A DNA stretch of 8,671 bases from contig CALVPW010000002.1 in the NCBI GenBank assembly GCA_944354085.1, forward strand, positions 1-8,671. The letters are read 5' to 3'. Below the pieces are notes generated by a model. That model saw only the letters and a program-made list of their open reading frames with translations, was not told the DNA's origin and searched no databases. A program made the position numbers and the translations under genes. Source of the DNA: an uncultured Clostridia bacterium (GTDB lineage Bacteria > Bacillota > Clostridia > Christensenellales > Borkfalkiaceae). The number at the start of each line of letters is the position of its first letter. The first letter of the stretch is position 1. Below are positions 1 through 5,128 of the stretch, piece by piece.

Positions 1-1
1 G

Positions 2-304
2 GGCGACCTTTGGGAGATGCTGTACGCCGCAAACCCCTGCTGGCTCTTCCATCCCGCCGCGCAGTTCGAATGGCTGGTCCCCGTGATCGGCTTTTTCACC
101 CCCGATATCTTTATGGGAGATCTTGCGACGGGCGAACCGTTCACGCCGCTCTTGTGGTACTTTATCCCCCTGTATCTGCTCATTGCGGTGCTTGCGCTCC
201 TCATCACGGCGCTCGCCGACCGCAAACGCTTTGTTCGGGATGTAAAAAAATACGCCGCACGCCTGCGGTACGCCGTTTGCCGCACGCCGCACGATAAAGC
301 ATAA
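2..304 (+). CDS. C-terminal part of an unidentified membrane protein (5' end outside window)
   Basis: An open frame runs in from the left edge and gives 100 residues before a TAA stop. I do not recognise the family. The visible part has a hydrophobic, aromatic-rich stretch (residues about 24-38, around WLVPVIGFFTPDIFMG) and a clear transmembrane helix (about 50-71, LLWYFIPLYLLIAVLALLI). A basic tail follows (ADRKRFVRDVKKYAARLR and on), which the positive-inside rule places in the cytoplasm. The frame is supported by the clean alternation of hydrophobic segments and a basic tail, and by a terminator directly after the stop. The true start lies upstream, so the internal ATG at 17 should not be taken as the start. 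It converges on the minus-strand membrane protein at 347-865. Function is unknown. Confidence 0.6.
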   Translation, partial: GDLWEMLYAANPCWLFHPAAQFEWLVPVIGFFTPDIFMGDLATGEPFTPLLWYFIPLYLLIAVLALLITALADRKRFVRDVKKYAARLRYAVCRTPHDKA

Positions 305-306
305 AG

Positions 307-337
307 AAAGAGCCGCTTAGGCGGCTCTTTACTTTTT
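307..337. terminator. Bidirectional rho-independent terminator between convergent genes
   Basis: A perfect 10-bp stem (AAAGAGCCGC at 307-316 with GCGGCTCTTT at 321-330, loop TTAG) is followed on the plus strand by ACTTTTTT. On the minus strand the stem also ends in UUU and is followed by a U-rich CTTTATGCTTT. It sits 2 bp after the stop of the left plus-strand gene and 10 bp beyond the end of the minus-strand membrane protein gene, so it can end both transcripts. Confidence 0.9.
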
Positions 338-346
338 TCTACCTGC

Positions 347-865
347 TTATTTGAGCTTTGCAAGCAGCATGGAAGCGCCGCTCAAAACGCCGCCCACCGT
401 CACGAGATACGCACCTGCGCCCGCGGTGTAAGAATACCCCGCCGCATCGACGATCCCGCCGATGATATCGCCGAGGATCCCGTCGCCGCCGTCGGGCACG
501 AAACTTGCCGCCCACGTTGCCGCAAATACAACGACGAGCACCGCGACCACGATCACGAGCGCCGCGGCAAGAAATTTTGCGAGCCCGCCCACTTTGACGA
601 TACCGAACGTCCCGAGCACGGTGACGATGCAGGCGATCGCCGCGAGCACGACCGCCGCGATCGCAAAGGCTTGTACGAGCGCGATCGGGATGTCTCCGTC
701 GCCCAGCCCTTCCTCGAAGAGCGCGACCCCCGCGCTTTCACCTGCAAGGGACACGGTGAAGAAATCGATAAAGATCCCCACGACCGCCAATACGAGCCCG
801 ACGATAGACGCCAGCAACAAGATGATGCCGAACAATCCGAGCTTTTTTGCTTTTTTCTTAGCCAT
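347..865 (-). CDS. Predicted four-helix membrane protein, unknown function (172 aa)
   Basis: I do not recognise this family. The N-terminus is very basic (MAKKKAKK) and probably cytoplasmic. Four hydrophobic segments follow, at about residues 10-36, 61-89, 94-122 and 144-168. An acidic loop lies between helices 1 and 2 (about 42-59, EEGLGDGDIP) and another Gly/Asp-rich loop between helices 3 and 4 (about 123-141, PDGGDGILGD), both probably outside the cell. The composition is strongly Val/Ala/Gly. The start is well supported: AAGGAGAG ends 7 bases before the ATG, and a TATAAT-like box lies about 30 bases further upstream. It appears monocistronic, ending at the shared terminator. A small membrane-integrity or sensing protein is possible, but nothing in the sequence decides this. 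Confidence 0.75.
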   Translation of the reverse strand: MAKKKAKKLGLFGIILLLASIVGLVLAVVGIFIDFFTVSLAGESAGVALFEEGLGDGDIPIALVQAFAIAAVVLAAIACIVTVLGTFGIVKVGGLAKFLAAALVIVVAVLVVVFAATWAASFVPDGGDGILGDIIGGIVDAAGYSYTAGAGAYLVTVGGVLSGASMLLAKLK

Positions 866-896
866 AACTACTCTCCTTATCCATATACTTTCCTGT

Positions 897-902
897 ATTA
901 TA
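897..902 (-). promoter_or_regulatory. Probable -10 box for the four-helix membrane protein gene
   Basis: Read on the minus strand this is a consensus TATAAT, 31 bases upstream of the ATG at 865 and just ahead of the AAGGAGAG ribosome binding site. No good -35 hexamer is found 16-18 bp upstream (the best is TTCCAT), so the promoter may be weak or need an activator. Confidence 0.5.
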
Positions 903-1081
903 CTACGATTTGTCCGAAAATGGAATAGCTTTTCGGAAATTTCCCGAAAAAATTTTTATTACTTTACAAAGTGTACGAATATTTCCCGCTTTGAAGCCGC
1001 ACGCGCAAACGCATGCGCATCAAGCGGCAGCGAACTACCGCGAAAAAATCTTGCAACTTTGCAGGAACGTGGCGAAAACGC

Positions 1082-1110
1082 TTGACTTAAAAAACGCTTT
1101 TTATTATACT
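1082..1110 (+). promoter_or_regulatory. Sigma-A-type promoter of the tRNA-Thr gene
   Basis: TTGACT (1082-1087) and TATACT (1105-1110) are separated by exactly 17 bp, each differing from the consensus at one position. The predicted start of transcription is near 1117, about 20 bases before the tRNA. The -10 box lies in the loop of a perfect 10-bp inverted repeat (1093-1102 with 1112-1121). Confidence 0.85.
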
Positions 1111-1136
1111 AAAAAAGCGTTGTCGAAAGACGGCTT

Positions 1137-1212
1137 GCTGATATGGCTCAGGAGGTAGAGCACGTCCTTGGTAAGGACGAGGTCGCGGGTTCAAATCCCG
1201 CTATCAGCTCCA
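1137..1212 (+). tRNA. tRNA-Thr (anticodon GGT), CCA end encoded
   Basis: The full cloverleaf can be folded by hand. The acceptor stem is GCTGATA (1137-1143) with TATCAGC (1202-1208). The D stem is GCTC (1146-1149) with GAGC (1158-1161). The anticodon stem is CGTCC (1163-1167) with GGACG (1175-1179), with loop TTGGTAA and anticodon GGT at 1170-1172. The variable loop is AGGTC. The T stem is GCGGG (1185-1189) with CCCGC (1197-1201), with loop TTCAAAT. The discriminator base is T (1209), followed by an encoded CCA (1210-1212). GGT reads the threonine codons ACC and ACT. A strong promoter precedes it and a terminator directly follows. Confidence 0.97.
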
Positions 1213-1256
1213 TAAAATCAGCACGGGCATTTATGCCCGTGCTGATTTTATTGTGT
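1213..1256 (+). terminator. Terminator of the tRNA-Thr gene
   Basis: A perfect 17-bp stem starts at the first base after the CCA end (1213-1229 with 1234-1250, loop TTTA, core AGCACGGGCA/TGCCCGTGCT). Its 3' arm ends in ATTTTA and runs into TTGTGTG, giving a U-rich tail. The length and perfection of the stem make it a strong intrinsic terminator that could also work on the minus strand. Confidence 0.85.
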
Positions 1257-1277
1257 GTATTTAGCGGGAGTTGAGGG
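1229..1277. repeat. Direct repeat copy 1 (tRNA-adjacent, 49 bp)
   Basis: This stretch, starting in the loop of the tRNA terminator, recurs 177 bp downstream at 1406-1454 with 48 of 49 bases identical. The single difference is G at 1270 against T at 1447. Confidence 0.9.
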
Positions 1278-1405
1278 GGTAGGCGCGAGCGTGAGCGAGC
1301 GGTTTGCGTGAGAAGCCGAAAAACAATGAGGTCGGGGCGCAAACTGCACAGCCCTGTGGGCTGTGCACCGGGGCGCGCCGCCAAAGGCGCAAATCCCGTT
1401 CCCCT
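1278..1405. other. Non-coding spacer between the two 49-bp repeats, with a hairpin
   Basis: I see no credible gene here on either strand. It contains a perfect 10-bp hairpin (TGCACAGCCC at 1345-1354 with GGGCTGTGCA at 1358-1367, loop TGT). The hairpin is flanked by two copies of CGGGGCGC (1333-1340 and 1370-1377). Near the right end the 9-mer CAAATCCCG (1390-1398) matches the T arm of the neighbouring tRNA (1192-1200), which suggests this spacer plus repeat derives in part from a tRNA-end duplication. Confidence 0.5.
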
Positions 1406-1454
1406 ATTTATGCCCGTGCTGATTTTATTGTGTGTATTTAGCGGGATTTGAGGG
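1406..1454. repeat. Direct repeat copy 2 (49 bp, carries half of the tRNA terminator)
   Basis: This is the second copy of the sequence at 1229-1277. It holds only the loop and 3' arm of the terminator hairpin (TGCCCGTGCTGATTTTA), without the 5' arm, so it cannot fold into a terminator. That asymmetry suggests it is the derived copy. Confidence 0.9.
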
Positions 1455-1459
1455 TAAAA

Positions 1460-1798
1460 AACTCCCTCAGTCACCTTTGGTGACAGCTCCCTCTGAGAGG
1501 GCGCCGAGGATCGCACCTGCCTCCCTCTTTGAGGGAGGTGCCCCGCAGGGGCGGTAGGAGCCGCTCCCTCGTTTGCTCGTCGCCATGCTCCTCGCGCCAG
1601 CTCCCTCCGAGAGGGCGCCGAGGATCGCCTTGCCTCCCTCTATGAGGGAGGTGCCCCGCAAGGGGCGGTGGGAGTTCTCGCCTCCCTCTTTGAGGGAGGT
1701 GCCCCGCAGGGGCGGTGGGAGTTCTCGCCTCCCTCTTTGAGGGAGGTGCCCCGCAGGGGCGGTGGGAGTTCCTGCCTCCTTCTATGAGGGCGCCGAGG
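1460..1798. repeat. Mosaic array of GC-rich hairpin repeats (REP-like, 47-48 bp units)
   Basis: Two hairpin modules alternate. Module 1 (CCCTC-NGA-GAGGG followed by CGCCGAGGATCGC) occurs at about 1485-1513 and 1599-1628. Module 2 has a hairpin CCTCCCTC-TNT-GAGGGAGG, then GCCCC-GCA-GGGGC, then GGTGGGAG. It occurs at 1520-1560, 1632-1679, 1680-1726 and 1727-1773, the last three directly tandem. At 1774-1798 a hybrid begins as module 2 and ends as module 1. The array opens with a small TCACC-TTT-GGTGA hairpin (1471-1483). Long open frames across it are low-complexity Pro/Arg/Gly translations of the repeat and are not genes. Such clusters are common between genes in Clostridia; their function is not known to me. 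Confidence 0.88.
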
Positions 1799-1883
1799 GT
1801 AATGGGGTGCACGCAGGCGGCGGAAGCGCGCCGCAAACGCAAAACGCAAAAAAAGCAAACGATTTTATAAAACACACCCCGAT

Positions 1884-1913
1884 TTGCTTGCATTCTTTTA
1901 TAAAATGTATTAT
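1884..1913 (+). promoter_or_regulatory. Probable promoter of the SLC13-type permease gene
   Basis: TTGCTT (1884-1889) and TATTAT (1908-1913) are separated by 18 bp, giving a transcription start near 1920 and a leader of about 28 bases before the ATG at 1949. An alternative -10 box, TATAAA, lies at 1899-1904. The local base composition drops sharply to AT-rich against the GC-rich surroundings, as expected for a promoter. Confidence 0.6.
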
Positions 1914-1948
1914 AACGGTGTGCGGAAAAAATCAAAGGCAGTTTCCCC

Positions 1949-3106
1949 ATGGATGCAAGCGTAAAACAGTCTGTCAAACACAGATACGGAAAACTCATTC
2001 TCGACGCCGTAAAGAGCCATATCGTCCTCTTGGTGGCGATCGTGGCGGCGGCGGTCACCTGCGTCTTCGTTCCCCCCGATACGGCGTATATCGATTACTT
2101 TGACCCCGATACGCTGTCCTGCCTGTTTTGCACCCTTTTGGTGGTCAACGCCTTAAAGCAGCGGCATTTTTTTGAGTGGCTCGCCGTAAAGATCGTAACG
2201 GCGTTCGGCAATATGCGCCGCGTCACCTTTGCGCTCGTGTTCGTCACGTACTTCGGCTCGATGATCATGGCGAACGACATGGCGCTCGTCACCTTTCTCC
2301 CGCTCGGATACTTTGTGCTCTCCTCCTGCGGACAGAACCGCTACACCGCCTTCGTATTCGTGATGCAGAACGTGGCAGCCAACCTCGGCGGGATGCTCAC
2401 GCCCTTCGGCAACCCGCAGAATTTATACCTGTACTCCTATTATGCGATCGGCGCGGGCGAATTTTTTGCCATTATGGCGCTCCCCTTTGCGGTGGCGCTG
2501 CTGCTCATCGCAGGCACCTGCATGATCGTAAAGCCCGAGCGCGTGCAGCTCGCCTCCGCGCCTGCCGCCGCCCCGCCGCTGTGGCGCATGATCGCCTATT
2601 TTATTTTGTTCGCCCTTTCGGTGATGATCGTGTTCCGCGTCTTCCCCTGGTGGGTGGGGCTCGCCGTCGTGACGCTCGCCGTCCTTCTTTTGGAGCCGCG
2701 CTCCTTCCTGTTCGTCGATTACGGGCTGCTTTTGACGTTCTGCGCCTTTTTCATCTTTTCGGGAAACCTCGCACGGATCCCCGCCGTGAGCGCGGCGCTC
2801 GGCGCGGTCGTCGGATTTTCGCCCCTTCTCGTCGGAACGGCGAGCTGTCAGGTGATCAGCAACGTCCCCTCTGCCGTGCTCCTCTCGCGCTTTACTTCGG
2901 ACTACCGTCATCTCCTCGTCGCCGTCAACATCGGCGGGTTGGGGACGCCCATCTCCTCGCTCGCGAGCCTCATCACGCTGGGCGAATACCGCAAGCACGA
3001 TCCAAAAGGCACGCTGCGCTATTTGGGGCTCTTCTCGCTCATCAACTTCACCTTCCTTGCCGTCCTCATCGGCGCAAGTTTTTTGAACGATCTGATCTTC
3101 GCATAA
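1949..3106 (+). CDS. SLC13 / ArsB-NhaD-type permease (citrate-transporter-like, CitMHS)
   Basis: This 385-residue polytopic membrane protein belongs to the ion transporter superfamily. Members move di- and tricarboxylates, arsenite or Na+/H+; the substrate here cannot be read from the sequence. The first half carries the family's pore motifs: NDMALVTFLP (109-118), then NVAANLGGMLTPFGNPQNL (141-159), a close match to the ANxGGxxTPxGNPxNL signature of ArsB-like permeases. The second half carries the pseudo-symmetric counterparts, CQVISNVPSAVLLS (300-313) and NIGGLGTPISSLASLI (327-342), as expected for the inverted-repeat fold. About ten hydrophobic segments are visible. The ATG start has a modest AAAGG (1934-1938) 10 bases upstream. 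The gene has its own promoter and terminator and appears monocistronic. A shorter-than-usual length (many relatives exceed 400 residues) fits the compact clostridial subgroup. Confidence 0.9.
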   Translation: MDASVKQSVKHRYGKLILDAVKSHIVLLVAIVAAAVTCVFVPPDTAYIDYFDPDTLSCLFCTLLVVNALKQRHFFEWLAVKIVTAFGNMRRVTFALVFVTYFGSMIMANDMALVTFLPLGYFVLSSCGQNRYTAFVFVMQNVAANLGGMLTPFGNPQNLYLYSYYAIGAGEFFAIMALPFAVALLLIAGTCMIVKPERVQLASAPAAAPPLWRMIAYFILFALSVMIVFRVFPWWVGLAVVTLAVLLLEPRSFLFVDYGLLLTFCAFFIFSGNLARIPAVSAALGAVVGFSPLLVGTASCQVISNVPSAVLLSRFTSDYRHLLVAVNIGGLGTPISSLASLITLGEYRKHDPKGTLRYLGLFSLINFTFLAVLIGASFLNDLIFA

Positions 3107-3118
3107 AAATGCAGGGAG

Positions 3119-3142
3119 CGGGCGCAGATGCGCCCGTTTTTT
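3119..3142 (+). terminator. Rho-independent terminator of the permease gene
   Basis: CGGGCGC (3119-3125) pairs with GCGCCCG (3130-3136) around AGAT, directly followed by six T. It begins 13 bases after the permease stop and separates it from murG, which therefore needs its own promoter or read-through. I could not find a convincing promoter in the 50 bases left. Confidence 0.9.
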
Positions 3143-3192
3143 GTTGCCGTCAAAGATGCGCGTTCAATAAAAACGTGCGGGCGGCATATACT

Positions 3193-4239
3193 GTGAAGGT
3201 GAAATACCTGATGTTTACGGGCGGCGGGAGCGCGGGGCACGTGACGCCCAACCTCGCCGTGATGCAGGTCCTGCAAAACAGATACCGCCTTGCCTACATG
3301 GGAACGCAGGGTATTGAGCGGACGCTCGTCAGCGCCTTCGGATGCCCTTATTTTACGGTGGAATGTCCCAAGCTCATAAGGGCGTTCACGCCGAAAAATC
3401 TTGCGCTCCCCTTTGCATTGCGCGAAGCGCAGAAAAAGGCGCTCGCCGTGATAGAGCGCGAAAAGCCAGACCTCGTCTTTTCCAAGGGCGGGTATGCGAG
3501 CTATCCCGCCGTATGGGCGGCGAGCAAACTGCATATCCCCGTGCTCACGCACGAGAGCGACCTTTCCCCAGGGCTGTGTACCCGCATCGTCGCAAAGCGC
3601 TGCCGCCGTGTTCTGACGAGCTTTCCCGAGACTGCCGCCCGCTTCCCCAACGGCGTATGCGTGGGCAGCCCCATGCGGCGCGAGCTCTTTGGCGGCGACA
3701 GGCAGACGGCGAGGCGGCGGTACGGATTTACGGGAGACGTTCCCGTATTGCTGGTGCTGGGCGGCGGGAGCGGGAGCCGCGCGCTGAACGAGGCGGTCGA
3801 AGCGCACCTTCCCGCCCTTTTACGGCGCTTTTGCATTTTACAGCTGTGCGGCAAGGGCAACGTGACGCCCGCGCCGAAGGGCTGCGTGCGCCTCGAATAC
3901 GAGACGGATATGGGCAGCGCCTATGCGTGCGCCGACCTTGTGCTCTCCCGCGCGGGGAGCAATACTCTGTTCGAGCTGCGCGCGCTGAAAAAGCCCGCCC
4001 TCGTCGTTCCGCTCGCCCGCCGCACGCGGGGCGATCAGGCAAAAAACGCCGCTTACTTCGCCCAAAAAGGCTGGTGCGACGTTCTCCCCGAACGCCGCCT
4101 CGGCGAGCTCCCCGCGGCGCTGCTGCGCCTTTACGGGAGCGCCACGGTGCGGGCTGCGCTTGCCGCCGACAGGGCGGAAAACGGGACGCAGAACATCCTC
4201 GGCGAGATACAGGCAGCGATCGCCTACCGCCCGAAATAG
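3193..4239 (+). CDS. murG: MurG: lipid I N-acetylglucosaminyltransferase
   Basis: MurG transfers GlcNAc from UDP-GlcNAc to lipid I (undecaprenyl-diphospho-MurNAc-pentapeptide) at the inner face of the membrane, making lipid II for peptidoglycan. The 348-residue GT-B protein shows TGGGSAGHVTPN (9-20, donor-fold glycine loop), FSKGGYASYP (97-105), THESDLSPG (119-127), VGSPMRREL (157-165), LGGGSGSRALN (189-199), SRAGSNTLFEL (252-262) and RGDQAKNAAYFAQKG (279-293, uracil/ribose side). The central loop GGGSGS differs slightly from the usual GGSxGS. Start choice is uncertain: GTG 3193 has GGGCGG 8 bases upstream; GTG 3199 gives the family-like start MKYLMFTGGG; ATG 3211 has AAGGTGA ahead of it but would remove the first beta strand. 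The gene lies outside any division and cell-wall cluster in this window and its last 16 bp overlap the end of yunB on the opposite strand. Confidence 0.93.
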   Translation: MKVKYLMFTGGGSAGHVTPNLAVMQVLQNRYRLAYMGTQGIERTLVSAFGCPYFTVECPKLIRAFTPKNLALPFALREAQKKALAVIEREKPDLVFSKGGYASYPAVWAASKLHIPVLTHESDLSPGLCTRIVAKRCRRVLTSFPETAARFPNGVCVGSPMRRELFGGDRQTARRRYGFTGDVPVLLVLGGGSGSRALNEAVEAHLPALLRRFCILQLCGKGNVTPAPKGCVRLEYETDMGSAYACADLVLSRAGSNTLFELRALKKPALVVPLARRTRGDQAKNAAYFAQKGWCDVLPERRLGELPAALLRLYGSATVRAALAADRAENGTQNILGEIQAAIAYRPK

Positions 4240-4850
4240 ATCTCAGGCACCTTGCCGACGAGCACGCTCTCGGCGACGAGCACCTCGGACGCCGCCGTAA
4301 AATCGTACGAACGCCCCGGGATGATGACGGAGAGGGACGCCGTGAGTTCCAACATGATCGCGTGGCGCGTCTGATTGATGCCCGCGCCCGTGAACGAGGA
4401 AAAAAACCGCCCCGTAACGGAGGATGCGGAGACGATCTTCATGGTCACGTCGGGTCCGAACCCCGCCCATGCGCCGATGCCCGTGAAGGCGCCCAGCGGG
4501 ATGGCGATCCCCTCCTCGCACGCGGCGCTCAGGATGCTCTGCATGCGCTGCGCCGCCAGCCGCGCGAGACGGTTGATGGTCGGCGTATCGGCGGCGATCG
4601 ACTCGATCTCCCCCGCGCCGTTCCGCGAGACCGTCACAAGATCGTCGTACGAAACGGCGCCCGCAAACGTTTGGAGCACCGCCTGATCGGCAGCTTCCTG
4701 TGCGCGCGCCCGCAGCTTTGCCTCCGCCACCGCCGCGAGCAACCCCGTCACGTTCAAATGGATGCACACGAGGAGCGCCGCAGCCGCAGCCGCGCAGACC
4801 GCAAGGGCGATCCTGCGGCGGATCCTGTTGTTCCGCGAACGATACTTCAC
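4224..4850 (-). CDS. yunB: Sporulation protein YunB
   Basis: YunB is a sporulation protein of Firmicutes made in the mother cell under sigma-E in Bacillus subtilis; its exact role is unclear. The 208-residue product has a basic start (KYRSRNNRIRRR), one membrane anchor (about 14-32) and an extracytoplasmic domain with the family hallmarks: DTPTINRLARL (88-98), IAIPLGAFTG (115-124), a GxGP element (FGPDVTMKI, 131-139), SSFTGAGINQTRHAIMLEL (151-169), VIIPGR (175-180) and VAESVLVGKVPEIYF (192-206). I chose the GTG at 4850 because relatives begin near the RYRSR-like motif. The alternative ATG at 4892 adds 14 residues but lies flush against the hairpin at 4893-4924 and has no ribosome binding site. 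The GTG also lacks a clear one. Convergent 16-bp overlap with murG, without a terminator between them. Confidence 0.88.
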   Translation of the reverse strand: MKYRSRNNRIRRRIALAVCAAAAAALLVCIHLNVTGLLAAVAEAKLRARAQEAADQAVLQTFAGAVSYDDLVTVSRNGAGEIESIAADTPTINRLARLAAQRMQSILSAACEEGIAIPLGAFTGIGAWAGFGPDVTMKIVSASSVTGRFFSSFTGAGINQTRHAIMLELTASLSVIIPGRSYDFTAASEVLVAESVLVGKVPEIYFGR

Positions 4851-4892
4851 CTTGTATCTTATGCAGAAGAACGCCAATAAAATACGAGACAT

Positions 4893-4924
4893 GCAAAAGG
4901 ACGCGGTCTTCCGCGTCCTTTTGC
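4893..4924 (-). terminator. Terminator after the 50-residue protein gene
   Basis: A perfect 14-bp stem (4893-4906 with 4911-4924, loop TCTT on the plus strand) has core GGACGCGG/CCGCGTCC followed by TTTTGC within the stem. It begins 1 base after the TGA of the small gene at 4926-5078. Being symmetric it could act on either strand. It separates that gene from yunB, which implies a separate promoter for yunB or partial read-through. Confidence 0.75.
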
Positions 4925-4925
4925 G

Positions 4926-5078
4926 TCAGTTATCAGATTCGTAATGGCAGTCAGAGCGCTGCGTGGGCGGCATCGTTTCGCCTTCCCCCACGTAGATGGT
5001 GTTCACCACGTTGCCCTGTGCATCGACGACGTTGTACGAGCCCGTCTTGGGGCAGGTATCACCGCAGTTGAGTCTCAT
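4926..5078 (-). CDS. Small cysteine-containing protein (50 aa), unknown function
   Basis: A short gene, easily missed, but well supported: a near-perfect Shine-Dalgarno GGAGGTGA lies 4 bases before the ATG, and a strong hairpin terminator follows the TGA by 1 base. The product starts MRLNCGDTCPKTGSYNVV, has a Cys-x3-Cys pair (C5, C9) and a third cysteine (C44, SDCHYE) beside a histidine, so a small metal site or disulfide is conceivable. The middle (about 14-40) looks like two or three beta strands with turns (DAQGN, GEGET) and a PPTQ element. It vaguely recalls the pattern of the small YjzC family (PxxGxY... GExxPPT), but I would not assign it on that. It has no signal peptide or membrane segment, so it is probably cytoplasmic. 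It starts 50 bp after uppP on the same strand and may be co-transcribed with it. Confidence 0.75.
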   Translation of the reverse strand: MRLNCGDTCPKTGSYNVVDAQGNVVNTIYVGEGETMPPTQRSDCHYESDN

Positions 5079-5128
5079 ATGTCACCTCCACGCCACTTAT
5101 CTTGCGCAGGGCGGCACATTTTATGCGC

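Noticed and set aside
930..957. Hairpin TTTTCGG/CCGAAAA followed by T-rich sequence, as a terminator
   Set aside because: Low-GC 7-bp stem with no gene ending upstream on the plus strand; it lies in the AT-rich region upstream of the membrane protein gene.
910..1158. Plus-strand 82-codon open frame before the tRNA
   Set aside because: It runs through the tRNA promoter into the tRNA, has no ribosome binding site, and shows no coding-like composition.
1148..1516. Minus-strand open frame of 122 codons across the tRNA, containing GFEPATSSLPRTCSTS
   Set aside because: This is the well-known false translation of the antisense of a tRNA gene; it also crosses the terminator and both 49-bp repeats (LNTHNKISTGIN appears twice). 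No ribosome binding site.
1460..1798. CRISPR array
   Set aside because: The units are nearly contiguous with no unique spacers of constant length, the repeat itself is variable, and no cas gene is present.
1467..2058. Minus-strand open frames of 64, 72 and 195 codons over the hairpin repeats
   Set aside because: They are translations of the repeat units (recurring PPSKREA, RGTSLKEGG and similar strings in different frames) and are low-complexity Pro/Arg/Gly. They look like artefacts of the array.
2176..3192. Upstream extension of the murG frame as a long fusion protein
   Set aside because: The extension lies in another frame of the permease gene, is Arg-rich shadow sequence, and crosses the rho-independent terminator at 3119-3142. 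The MurG fold starts only at about 3193-3211.
4856..4863. Sigma-E-like -10 box (CATAAGAT, minus strand) for yunB
   Set aside because: It matches the consensus well and would suit a sporulation gene. But the predicted transcription start would fall at the GTG start codon itself, and the -35 match is poor. Not strong enough to list as a feature.
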